Positions 49,401 through 60,995 of a stretch of DNA of 64,000 nucleotides are shown one piece after another (position 1 is the stretch's first letter; the number at the start of each line of letters is the position of its first letter). The DNA comes from Mortierella alpina (lineage: Eukaryota; Mortierellomycota; Mortierellomycetes; Mortierellales; Mortierellaceae), in the NCBI GenBank assembly GCA_029449245.1, contig JANATF010000012.1:1054001-1118000 (forward strand), given 5' to 3'. The position numbers were made by a program, and so were the translations under genes. The notes below the pieces were generated by a model. That model was not told the DNA's origin. It saw nothing but the letters and a program-made list of their open reading frames with translations, and ran no database searches.

Positions 49401-52179
49401 TCGTCAGACTTCTTCTTCTTCTTTGGCATCGCCAGGTTGTGGGCGAGAAGGGTGATGGTGAGACCGTCAGTGTGAAAGGCTGGGCGCAAAACACGACTGT
49501 CCTTGCTGTGCGTATCCGAGATAAGAAGCACCCCCTGATGTGCACCTGTTCCAAACAGCGTGCGAACCAGGATCCCAGTGTTGTGCTGCGTAAAAGCAAC
49601 GTACTGCTCAAAAAATGGGCCACCAGAGGTGTTTCGACGGCTGGTGGAGGTAGGAAGCTTCTTCACCTCTGCCTCGTGTGGCTTCATCACGACCTTGAGG
49701 ATGTTTTCGGACGCGGTGTTGCCATATAGGAGGTGACATAACCCGTCTTCGGAGAGCGTTATCGAGGACGGCGTGAACTTGGCCTTTGGAAAGTCCTTGT
49801 AGCGCTTCTCCTTGGCATTCAGAGCGAAGAACTTTTGGATCACAGATGAGTTAGGATCAGCGTCGACCCCGAGGAACTTGAATTGAGAAATTAAGTGAAA
49901 CAAAGGATGAGAGTTAGGCGCGGTACAAAGGAATCAATTGTTTTCGAATATAGGCCGTTCATGAGAATCTTTGGTTCTTACCTTCGCATTCTCGTAATGA
50001 GAACGTATGGCTGTGAATACGTGCTGCACAGCGAGGTCGAGTGCCGAGCCCCCGATGTGGATTGGATAAGATGACTTCAAAGGAGCTAGGACTTTTCCCG
50101 CCTCCGTTTGAAATAGCCTGTTCGCATGATACGCTGCCAGTGCTGCATCACTGGCCTCCTGGCCTCTTGGAATTTCCGAGTTTCCTTGATACAATCGGCG
50201 GGCGAGACTGTAGACATAGCTGGGGCTGCCAGTGATTGCTTTGAGGTACGACTCCGAGCTTTTCTTGTCGACATTGACTGATCTTGACAGGCGAGGATCA
50301 CCGTTGGTCAGGGCCGTGACCAACAGGGCCGTGGCGAAATACAGGCGCTGGACAATGAGATTGACCTTCGCAACGGTTTGCTGCATCCTTTCCTTGATCT
50401 GGTTGGCTTGGTTCTGCTGCAGGCCACTCCTCGCGAGGTTATTCTGGAGGCAGACCCTGATTGTGCCGAGAGGGAGAGCGCAAGAATGGTACTTGCCTCT
50501 AAGCTTATGGAAAAGGCGCGTGCTATCCTTGAGCTCACGGGTGGCACCTTTGGCAGATGGGGCAGCAGAGGGAGCCATGTCCTTGACCTTCTTCCTCTTT
50601 TTCTCCTCCTCCTTCTTCTTTTTTTCCTCCTCCTTCTTCTTTAGAGCCCTCTTTGTTCGCTCCTCATCCTTCTTCTTTTGAGCTGCAGTCTTTGGCTTTG
50701 GCTTTGGCTTTGGCTTTGGCTTTGGCTTGGGTTTCACCAACGGGGCAAGAGTGCTGGAGGTCGCTGCTTTCTCGCAGCTCCAGTCCTCCTCCTTCGATGC
50801 TGGCTGAGTCCTAGGGTTGGCCCGATCGAAGCGAAAGACCTTGACTCGCAAACCCGCTGGCATCCCACGCCCGAGCTGGGGTCTGTACAGGTTGGGCTTG
50901 CGACTGGCTGCGGCCCCGGCGATGGCCGCTTGCCCGGTTGAGGCTGACCCAGACGACGTCGAGGCGGAGTCTGACCCAGACGACGTGGCGGTGGAGGTAG
51001 AGGTGGAAGCAGACCGCCTGCAAGCAGTGTTAGATTTTGTTGAACCAGGAGACAGAAATTGGGGTTTGATGATTAGTCACTGTTGAGTGTCAATGCAAGA
51101 TCGAGTCTGTTGTAATATAACGGAGTCACGACAACTTACAACTGTGCGTAGGCTCTGCGCCAACGCGGAATGCCTCGAGCCCGCTGGCACAAGTCCACGT
51201 ACGCTTGGTTCGGGTGAGCAGCGGTCGGAGGACCGACCAGCGGGGTCTGCTGGAGGGTGCTGAACACCTGCACCGAGTTTGCAAACAGAGCAAAGTGTGC
51301 ACTTGTTGCGGCCAAATACTCTGTCAACAATGAGCTGAACAAAGTGGGACTGTGTGCCGAGGTCGAGGACGGAAGTGCGGCGATCGTGGCACGGTTTCTT
51401 GCCAGTCCCTGGTGCGGGACGTTATCGTCATAGTCATTACGGTTCACCACACCGTAAAGCACCATCTGCTCTGGGTGGGTGAACTTGAAGTCACCCAGAA
51501 CAGTGTTTTTGTCGTACCGTGCCCAGGTGGTGCATCGGCGATCGAGTGGACGGAGGACAGTGGGGATGCCGGCGTATATTTGAAAGTCAGAGTCCGCTGA
51601 GATGGCAATCCTCTCTCCATGACATGTACTGGCTGCCAAAGTCGCGGCAATACATACATCAGCCTCAAAAGCGCATTGGTGCACCCTGAAGCCCAGCGTA
51701 GTCAGTGATGTTGCTAACCAGGTCTTGAGGCTGGGATCGAAACGGAATGTCTTGAGAGCATGTTTTTTGAACTCGGCCTCCTTGGACTTGGAGGGCGGTT
51801 TGATGGCATGGTTGATGGCGGGCAGGGTATTATTGGCGGCTGTCACTGCATTAACAGCTCGCGCGCCTCGGATCCTGCGCGCTCGCTGCTTCTCATTGCA
51901 GTCAGCTCCATCGACATGGAACACAATCATGTCGCGTGCAGAAGGACCAAAGATGCGGTCAATATCGTTGCCGATGATCCTAGGGAGGGCGTTGAGTTTT
52001 GGGTTGGCTGAGTATGGGTGCTCGATGTCGTATTTCATGGCACGGGTGATGGCGCCGTAGGTAAGACTGGGAAGGTCGACGTGGATGTCGTTCGCGTTAT
52101 TGATGAGGGGTAATATTTCGATGGTGCTCAGCTTGTCAGACAGACGAGCTTCATACTGGTAGAAATTCTCGATCCCCAT
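46404..52179 (-). CDS. XPG/FEN1-type PIN nuclease fused to a TnpB/Fanzor-like RuvC nuclease
   Basis: Minus-strand exons 52179-51140, 51017-49982, 49876-47987 and 47627-46404 join in frame (phases 2, 0, 0) to 1,729 residues. Residues 1-300 are a PIN nuclease starting MGIENF, with acidic residues at D35, D90 (VDG), E172/D174 (FEAD), D196/D198 (SADSDF) and D249 (NDY), then a helix-hairpin-like VPHQGLARN. Residues 347-520 are Ser-rich, KP-repeat and KKKEEE linkers. A helical region (about 540-690) is followed by the RuvC part: GIDPG with D1085, TSKKC at 1338-1342, zinc ribbon C1342, C1347, C1362, C1365, and DRD (D1370, D1372). This fits the published TnpB/Fanzor signature, with 252 residues between D and TS. 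Inserts include an Asp/Glu run (about 988-1026), SSGG repeats (about 1458-1508) and C-terminal RGRG tracts. The gene is probably nuclear. The fused reading is inferred from splice sites; two separate genes is the alternative. Confidence 0.85.
47072..47220. repeat. 12-bp coding repeat encoding SSGG
   Basis: About 12 tandem copies of CCTCCACTGCTG (+ strand) encode a run of Ser-Ser-Gly-Gly in the C-terminal tail of the XPG-Fanzor-like protein. The copies are nearly identical, so the array is young or homogenised. Confidence 0.9.
47628..47986 (-). other. Purine/pyrimidine-skewed intron 3 of the XPG-Fanzor-like gene
   Basis: The 359-nt intron is almost all C, T and A on the sense strand (GAGTGAG, GAGAGAG and GTGTGTG runs on the + strand), with canonical GTATGT and CTCTAG ends. 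It has no stop in one frame, so it can be mistaken for exon. Removing it joins LVSK directly to AKGLGIVVVKV, which restores the family sequence before the zinc ribbon. Confidence 0.75.
48890..48960. repeat. 6-bp coding repeat encoding an acidic tract
   Basis: Tandem CCTCAT units (+ strand) encode a long Glu-Asp run in exon 3 of the XPG-Fanzor-like gene, just upstream of the RuvC motif I. It is flanked by further GTCGTC and CATCAT repeats. Confidence 0.85.
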
Positions 52180-52294
52180 CGCGGAGACCAAGAGGGTGTA
52201 ACAAAAAGTGCGTCTTCAGTGAAATAAGGCAAAGGAGGGCGATGAGATGAGAAGAAAAGAGAGGCCATGAGAATGAAAGAGCAGAGAGGATGGG

Positions 52295-52302
52295 CTTATA
52301 AG
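52295..52302 (-). promoter_or_regulatory. TATA-like CTTATAAG
   Basis: CTTATAAG lies about 116 bp upstream of the nuclease ATG on the minus strand, between the start codon and the tandem array. It is the best core-promoter candidate for that gene. Confidence 0.35.
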
Positions 52303-52334
52303 AGAGGAAAAGGATAGTCAAAGAACTTCTGCAT

Positions 52335-52645
52335 ACATGATATACCTCCGGAATAAGAGACCACTTCCGGCTGTCAAAGATCATTGATTTTCTATGGTGG
52401 GCTTCCCAGAGAGCTTTTGCTTACACGGTATACCTCCGGAATCAGAGATCACTTCCGGTTCGTCAAAGATCATTGATATATTGGTCTTCCCAGAGAACTT
52501 TTGCTTACACGGTATACCTCCGGAATCAGAGATCACTTCCGGCTCGTCAAAGATCATTGATATATTGGTCTTCCCAAAGAACTTTTGCTTATACGGTATA
52601 CCGCCGGATCAGAGACCACTTCCGAAGATCATTGATTTTCCATAG
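52335..52645. repeat. Tandem repeat array (88/84/84 bp) with internal inverted repeats
   Basis: Four units start at TATACC, positions 52341, 52429, 52513 and 52597. Each of the first three contains a perfect inverted repeat CCGGAA-N11-TTCCGG at 52348-52370, 52436-52458 and 52520-52542. The fourth is degenerate. Between them lies TCAAAGATCATTGAT followed by CTTCCCAGAGAACTTTTGCT. The array is 150-470 bp upstream of the nuclease ATG. It could be subterminal transposon repeats, a promoter array or a protein-binding array. Confidence 0.85.
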
Positions 52646-53068
52646 TCAGCCCGTGCTAGGACACCTGTTCAACGCGACTAAGCAGATATATTAATAGAGA
52701 GGCAGGAGCGCGGAGACTCTGTGATCTCTGTCACAGCACACCAGGAGAGGCTCAGCTACACCACGGGATATATTTTCGGAGTGTTGGGCAATCCACCTGT
52801 TCCACATTCTTCATAAAAGTTGTTGATGTCTACGGAAATCTGCTGTTCTACTACCTCCTGTTCGTCCCACCCTTGCACTGACGCGTATCTTGCGCTCCCC
52901 TCATAAGTTTGCTGGTGCGCAGCCTCTCTTTCTGTTTTCTTCAAACTTTTTTTTATATTACTAGATGTATTTTTGTATAATTACACGGCAAAGGCCAGGG
53001 GATTGTCCAGATCCCCCCGCTCTGCACTACTCTGCTCCTCTATAGAATCAATTCTCTCGAGTCGCTGC

Positions 53069-56000
53069 TTACACGGTCATCGTGGCGAACTTGGCAAGGA
53101 TGTCCTGCTTCTCCTGGTCAGACAGACTCTGGAGGATGCGATCGAAGCCCTCGACCACACCAGCGCGGTTAGACGTGTACATTCTCAGCACCTCGCTGGC
53201 GGTCGCTGCGTTGTTCAGCTCCTGGATCAGTCCAGCGATCTTGTGCTCATGTCCCTCGAACCACTCCAGGACCACGCGGTCTTCCGACTCCCAGATCTGC
53301 TCCAGCTCGCTTTCGCTCGAGTGCACCGTGTCGCGACCGAACCATGCCAGCAGCGACTTAGACTGCTCCTCACGGCTCAAGTCCTTGTTGGCAAGAGCCA
53401 TCTTGCGACGAATGTACTCCTCAGCCAATCTTCTGCGCACGCGCCAGTAGAAGTAGCGACGCGCGTTGGTCCAGTCCAAGGCCTCGCGAATCGTGCCCTT
53501 GGCCTTCATGCGTCCCGCAGTGTCGTGCAGATCCGCGAACTGGATCGCCAGCTGCTGGTACACGGGCAACAGCTCTTGCTCGCGCTCCGTCAACTTGGTC
53601 TTGATCTCCTCACGCTCAGTACCGACCAAGGCTGGGTTCTCGTATTGAGCCTTCAATGCGCGGTATGTGTCATCCAAACGCTCCATGGTCGCCAGCAACT
53701 GGGCCTTACGGAACTTGATCTCGACAATACCCTCAGGCTCCAAAACACCGGCTCTGGAGCGCTTATCGGCATACATCTCCATCATGTCCTCGTTGATGGT
53801 AGGGTCAACGACGACCCAAGCACCTCCACGAAGCTCACCATTGGGAACCACATAGACAAACACAGGCTGTTTGTATGAGCTCAGGGCATCGACAATGAAG
53901 GAACCGTACTTGAGGATCTCATTGTACATGTCGCGCTGACCACCCGAGAATCCACGCCAGTTGGCAAAGATCATCAAAGGAAGCTGCTCTCCCTTGTTAA
54001 AGTCGTTGATGGCCTGCGCGGTCTTGTAGGCCGAGTTGGGGTACCAAACATTTCCAGCCTCCATCAGGACCTGCTCAACAGAGTCGCCGTTGGCGGGATC
54101 AGCGGGGATGATGTGCTCGACCGAGCGGGTCTCGACAGCAATCACTCCCATGGGCACACCACCAAGACGGGCACGTCCAACAACAACCGTGCGGGCCCAG
54201 CCCGTCAACGTCTCGGTGAACGAGCCCTTGTCGAAGAATCCAGTCTGGAAAGTGGCGCTCTCCTCCTCAGCCTCCTTACCGGCGATCAACCAGCGGGGAT
54301 CATAAACCGCACCCTTGGGAGGCATGTAGTCAATGTCGCGGTCCCAGGTGTCGTTGCTGACCGTGATGGGCACCGGTGCATTCTTGCGCTCAGGAATGTA
54401 CGAAAGCCAGTTGACAATCTTGCCGATACCCTCATAATCGTTCTGGGCGGTCAAGTGAGACACTCCGTTCTTGTACATGATCTGAGTGCCTCCGAGCTGC
54501 AAGTTCGAGGTGTAGACATCGCGACCAAGCAACTTGTTGAGGGCAGGAGCACCAGTCAGAATGATGGGCTGGCCTTCGTTCTGAATAGTACGCTGACCCA
54601 AACGAACCAAGTAAGCACCGATACCTACAAGGGATGAGCAGTATGAAAATCAATTTGCAAAGTTAGTATACCAGTCGATCATAATCCACCAGACAACAAG
54701 GCATTGCCGTGGGACACGTACCAACAGAGCGGCAGGTAACCAAGGTGATGGTAAAGATGTCGTCATAGGCACGCGAGGTCTCTCCAGCAATCAGACCGCT
54801 TCCGCGCAAGTTCTCCACGCCAAGACCGTCGACGGCACCGATGACATCCGTAATCTTATGGCGAGTCTCGCCATCCTCGACAATGGTCTCTGTGATAACG
54901 CTCTTCTTACCAGAGCGCTCCTCCTGGGCATCCAGCTGCTTCAATCCAGCGTCCGTGAGGTAGATGTACTTAAAGCCCTTGGAGGGGTTGGAAGCGTCGT
55001 TCCAGCAAGAGTTGAAGAGTCCGATCACTTCACTGGCGAGACCAATGCGGGCACCAGAGTTGGCTGAGAGGTAGACACGGGGAATGCCCAACTTTCTGGC
55101 CATCTCGGACGCCTTGTAAAAGACCAAGTCCTCCTCAGGTCCGAACGATCCAATGTTGAAGGTGATATCATTGGCAATAACAATGATCTGTCGACCCTCG
55201 GGATACTCGGGGGTACGGAGAGTGAAAATCCAGGCCACCATGCCGCAGTTGTTGGAACCAGCATCGCGAACGACCTGCTGCAACTGCTGCTTCTCGTCCA
55301 AGACCAGCTCACGCATCTCCAAGACCTGCGATGGGACCTTGAGCGAAGAGTTCTGCTTGATCGCATGGTTCCACTGGGCGCGAACAGCCTGGCGGAAGAG
55401 CTCACCAAAGTCATACACATAGGTCGTGCCCATCAAATGTGCTTTGTAACGTCTAGGCTGCAGCCACTCCTTCGTAGGGTAGGGCTGGTTCACAGGCAAG
55501 AGGTGGAAGGGACCGGTAGGGCCGACCGACTTGAAGATGGCACCCTTCTCGGTCTGAACCTCGCGGTAGGTGTCGACGTTCAGGACATATCCAGACACGT
55601 TTGAAATGATGAAGCGCAGAGGGACGGGGTCGGCCTCAACGCCATTCGCAGACTTGGACTGGACATTGAAACGAATCTCGGCGCCTGTGACGCGGAGGCG
55701 CCAGAGACGCTTGCCGTGTCGGTCAATGAAACCCTTGAGGGCAGTCTCGACCTCGGTGGCATCCAACTGGAAGGTCGGGATGAAGTTGATGAACAAGTGG
55801 TTGCAGTCGCTCTGCTTGTAGGTAGCACCCACAATCTCCAGAGCATCCAGAATGTCGTTCAACAGGCGGTCGGTCTCCGAGATCAAGTAATCCGCCGTAC
55901 GAACGCTCGAGCGCAGGCGACCAGGGCGAACCAAGGCGCAAACAAAGAAGCGACAGTCCGAAATGTTCTCCTTGCCCACGGCATAGTACACATGGACCTG

Positions 56001-59000
56001 GCGATTGTCAATGAAGCAGGGCTTGATGTCAAAGTTGGACAAGCGCGCCAGCTCAAGACGATATGCCATGGCGGGCTCGATGTGACGGATGGTCTGATCC
56101 TCAGCGTAGTTGTTACGCTCACGGAAGGTGAAGTACGAGGGGTAGTTGCCCTGACGGAAGATCAAGAAGGTCATGCGACGGATGCCGTGCGAGCGAAGGC
56201 GCTCGGTCTCGCCCTTCACGATAGGGCTGAGGAGGTTCAGCCAGTAGTCATCGTCGTTGGGGTGGACCGACTCGGACTTGATAACAACGTTCAACACATT
56301 GTTGTGGACACTGGCGGCAGCGAGATGGCTCAAGTGCTTGTTCGACTTGTGAGAGGGGAAGAAGTTGAGAATGCTCTCGAATCTGTCCTCCAGATCCTTC
56401 ACGTCGCGAACAGCAAGAATGGCTCCGGTACGAACAGGCTCCGGGTCAGCCTTGTTGATCAAGTAGCTCATGTCACTGACACTAGCCACACGGTTAGGCC
56501 CTGACTCGGACTTGTTGGGGGTGTTGAGCAAAAACTTCCAAGTGATAAGCAAGGGCTGGTGCTCCATGTGGTAGTTGATATCCAAAATCTCGTACGCATG
56601 GTAAGCACGACGGCAGTACACCTCGAATGCAGCAATGCGAACATACAACGACTCATGGTAAAAGAAGTTGGGCAGGACATCAAAGACCGTGTAGGTGGTG
56701 TCGACCAGCTCCTTAATGTTCTCGAAGGCGGGCATGCGGGCTTCGTGCTCGCCACCATACACCTCTTCAGTGACGCTCGAGCGGAGAATCTTCTCCATCT
56801 GCGACTGACGCTCCTCAAAGCTGGGCAACTGAACATGAATAAGCAGCTCTCTGGCCTTGAGCGAGACCTTAGCGGTGAGACGGCCAGTCAGCTCGGCCAG
56901 CTTCTTGAGCACAGGCGAGAAGAACTTGTCGAGCGCTCCTCCAGAGGCGGTGGGCTTGATCTGGTCAAGAAGGGTCAGGACCAAGTTGTTCTTAGCGGTG
57001 ACACGCGAGTGCGAGAGTGCAATGCGGATGACCTTCTCAACATCGTCCTTGTTCTGATCACGCAGGGACAAGAAGATTTCCTCCTCACGGGCAGAGTCAT
57101 CAAAGAGCGACTCGACTTCGTGGTACTTATTGAGGTAATCAGCAATGAAGCCCCAAGAGTGAGTCTTCAGACCGTGCTGGTACTCCTTGATGATGGCAGT
57201 CAGAGGTCCGACCGAGGCTTGGAACGCATTGACATCTGCGGGCTTTGAGAAGTTGGCGCGGCAGTGCGAGTCAATCAGGGCTTGGAGAGTGCGAGCTGGG
57301 AAGTGCTCGTGGTTCATCATAGACTGATCAACCTCCTGGTGCAGGGCGATTTCCAGCTTGGGTGGGATTCTATGAATATCGACATGAGACAATTAAGGTC
57401 AGCACAAACTCGGATCAATAAATTGCCGTTCGAACTGCGAACAACAATGAGGACAAAAAACCTGGGGCATGTCGTTTTTTTTTTACCTTCCGCTCAGCGA
57501 AGCAAAGACCTCGTTGAATTCCAAGTATGGCAGCTCCGGAGTCTGGAGCACCTCAAAGATCTCCTTCAGCGTGGGCTGGACCAAAGCCTGGTTGTCATAG
57601 CCATCCATGGCATTGTCGAGAACGAGTCGCAGCTCACGGTAACGCTGGTGGGGCTTAGCTCCGTGAATGGTGGGCTGTCCCATAGCAGGGAGCTGACCCT
57701 CGAAGGGCTTGGCGTGGCGAACGCGGGACGGGTCGTCCAAGCTGAGAATACCGATGATGTCACCAGCATCCAGGGTGGTGCCGGGTTGCTTGATGAACTG
57801 AACAATACCGTCCTCGGTAGCGATCAAGGGCATGTACATCTTCATGACCTCAATTTCAGCATAGGCCTGGCTGGCCGTAACGTGGTCGCCAGACTCGACA
57901 AGGAAGCGAACAAGCTTGCCTGGGGAGGGGGAGCGAAGCTGAGTGGGATCGTTCTCCTTCTCCAACAAACAGGTCTTGCCGTCGACCATCAGGCGAGTAG
58001 CCTGGACCTCTTCCAACGAGTAAGTCGTGTGAGCCTTTGAACAGACAGAGAAAATAGAATAGACATGGTTAGTACATGACATTAACTTCATTTTAAACTC
58101 GTTTCACAAACACAACGTGGACTGACCTTGCCATCCAAAAGGACCAAAAGACCGCCATCGGTCAATGGACGCACGGAGATGGAGATCATAGATCCGTTCA
58201 AGTACAGAGTGTAAGAGTTGGGTCCGGAGCGGGTGGCGGTAAAATTGTAGCGAACGCCGTCGTAAATGAAGTCGAGCTGGTTGACCGAGCGCAAAACGTC
58301 CTTGCTAGGCACCTGACCCTTCTCCAGTGACTTTTTGTACTCCTTGATGCAGTTCTCGGAGATGGTGTGCGCTCTGTTAACAGCACCACACATGACGGCC
58401 AGCATGGTCTCTGGGCGTTCAGCAGTGAGGTTGTTAGAAATCAGGCTGTCGAGCCAGCCAGTGTTGATGGTGTTCTCCTCGAACTCCTGTGTCTCCAAAA
58501 GACGAATCAAGTACTCAACCGTAGTGCGGAAATCACCACGAATTGACAGCTCCTTGAGGGCAACGACCATGTTCTTTCTAGACTGACCACGATCCTGTCC
58601 ATAGGCAAAGATATGACCGAACTGGGAATCGGCAAACTCGTGCAGTCCTCCTGCAGAGTTGACAGAGAAGTAGCCCCAGACGTTGGTCGATGATCTGAAG
58701 TTAAGTTCCTGCATCATTCCGCTCGAGGGCTTGAATCCTGCATCGGGGTTCTCGGCTGTAATACGGACAGCAATGACGTGTCCCTTGGGTGCGGGCTTAC
58801 GCTGGGTCTCATACGAAATCTGCTGAGAAAACTCAAAGTCGATCTCGGACGTTCCAGTAGGTTGAAGACCATAGAGAACACGGATATCCTTGATGCGATT
58901 CAAAGGGAGACCCATGGCGATCTGGAGCTGAGCAGCTGGCAGATTAACACCAGAGACCATCTCGGTGGTAGGATGCTCGACCTGAAGTCTGGGGTTCAAC

Positions 59001-60995
59001 TCCAAAAAGAAGAAGGTGTCGGTCGAGTGAGAGTACAGGTACTCGACGGTACCTGCAGAGACGTATCCGACCAGCTTAGCCAGGCGGACTGCAGCCTTCT
59101 CCATCGACTCGAAGGTGTCTGGCTTGGCAATGGTGACGGGAGCTTCCTCAATAATCTTTTGATGGCGGCGCTGGACAGAGCAATCGCGTCCAAAGAGAGA
59201 GATGGCGTTTCCGTATTGATCGGCTAAAAGCTGGACCTCCAGATGGCGGGCATTACCAGCCAACTTCATGATAAAGACGGGGGAACCGGGGACCTCACCC
59301 AAAACTTGGTTGAAAGCCTGAGCAAACTTCTCGGGGTCCTCAACCTTACGAATACCCTTTCCTCCACCACCCTCCGAGGCCTTGATCATGATCGGGAAGC
59401 CGATAGTGTGAGCCTTCTGAAGACCATCCTCTGCATCGGTAACACAAGCGGCCTGGTAGGCGTCCTCGGGCACAGTGACGAAACCATTAGCATCCATGGC
59501 AGTCTCTGTGATGCCAGTTCCGGACCAGCCCATAGTAGGGACGTCGGCTGACTGGGCGACGATCGTGGACGAGATCTTGTCACCCAACGAGCGCATGGCG
59601 GAGCCGGGGGGACCGATGAAGATGATCTTCTGAGGACTGTCGCGAAGAGACTCTGGGAGCTTGGGGTTCTCCGAGGCATGTCCCCTGTTGCAAAAGAGGA
59701 TGGACGCGAAGCATTGTTAGAAATAAAAATGTCATGGCCAGTCGACGCGCGTGTTTTCCATACACATATCACACTTCTGCCCGCCCACCCACGCACTTGC
59801 ACGCCGTCTCGGAGGTCTTCAATCCCTTGAGGCTCACCAGGCAAGAGTCAATTGAGGGCCAAAGATAGACTCCGAGTTCATTACTCGACTCGGACAAGGT
59901 TCTGCCCCGCTCTTTTTTTTTTCTTCAATAGTCCGCTGTGACCGCACTTCAATTTTTTTTTTTTGCTGGGGAGTTTTTTTTTGGGAGACCCTTTTTTTTC
60001 GTTTTTGGGGAATGAGATATTTGATAGCAACCATCGATTCCTTGCTGTCAGCATCAAAAACACAACCCAAAAAAGATGCATAAGCACGAACCATGGCCAC
60101 ACCCGAGGGCAAACACGCTTTTTGTGCAATCTCCACCCACTGAGAACAGGCGCCGATATTCATGCAACATCCACACCCTCCCTTGCTTCCCGCCAGGCAA
60201 TTGATCCACTCGGCGACCAGAAGATAAAACTGAACCCCGATCTGCCACTGCAGACAGGCAAAACTGCTTGACTTACCATCCAGCCCACACAGCGTGGACG
60301 CCGGTGCGTTCGGCAATGTCGACAATGAGGTCAACGTTGGCGTAGTTGTTGTTGTTGGATCCTCCCGGTACTTCGACATACTGGTCGGCCATGCGGATAT
60401 ATTCAGCATTGATCTTCAGATCCTCGGGCGTAGCCATGACCGTGAACTGGATCGCGCGCTCATCTCCAAAGGTCTCGTAAGCCCACTTGCGGACAGATCG
60501 GATCTCCTTGACGGCTGCAATACCGTTGTTGGCGATCAGGATCTTTGTGATCACGCTGTGACCTCCATGCTGGCTAACAAAATCGCGGACAGCTCCAGCA
60601 GGGGCATTCTCTAATGCGTTTCCTCCTACAATTCACACAGCAACGCGCAAAGGACAGTTAGTCGCGGCTAAGAGAGATTCTTTGTAGATGAAATAGTGGC
60701 GTGTATTGATCGCATTCGGAAAGTAGAACGCAGCTGTAGAACGCAACCGGAGTGCTGCTTCACGTCCATGCTCTTTCTCGCAAACAGCATAACGCTCAGC
60801 GACCTTCTGCCCACTTTTCATTGCCTCTCACTGATGTTTCTTCTAGCGGATCAAGAGAGATCGCCGGCAGCTTTTCTCTTTTTTTCGCCTTTTTTTTTTG
60901 CCTGCTTTTTTATCCCACGGTCACAAGCATGGGACAGCAACCAGAGAGAGTGGGGCACTCTTCTTACCAATGAAGGACTGTACGTTGCTTGTCAT
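53069..60995 (-). CDS. ACC1: Acetyl-CoA carboxylase, multifunctional cytosolic
   Basis: Exons (minus) 60995-60968, 60625-60277, 59684-58127, 58034-57487, 57369-54722 and 54624-53069 encode 2,228 residues, as in other fungi. It makes malonyl-CoA from acetyl-CoA, the committed step of fatty-acid synthesis. In order: biotin carboxylase ([17 protein letters not shown], the glycine-rich [28 protein letters not shown]), biotin carboxyl carrier (EVMKM, biotinyl Lys at about 710), central domain, and carboxyltransferase ([30 protein letters not shown]). The first exon encodes only [10 protein letters not shown] before a 342-nt intron. The last intron carries a perfect TACTAAC branch site. It encodes the single cytosolic enzyme rather than a mitochondrial form, as no presequence is visible. 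Confidence 0.98.

Larger units (their letters stand above)
52180..53068. other. 5' flank of the XPG-Fanzor-like gene and 3' flank of ACC1
   Basis: This 889-bp gap holds a TATA-like site, a tandem array with inverted repeats (both listed separately) and, from about 52650, sequence up to the ACC1 stop. I see no terminal inverted repeats or clear target-site duplication for a mobile element, and no other gene. Confidence 0.5.
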
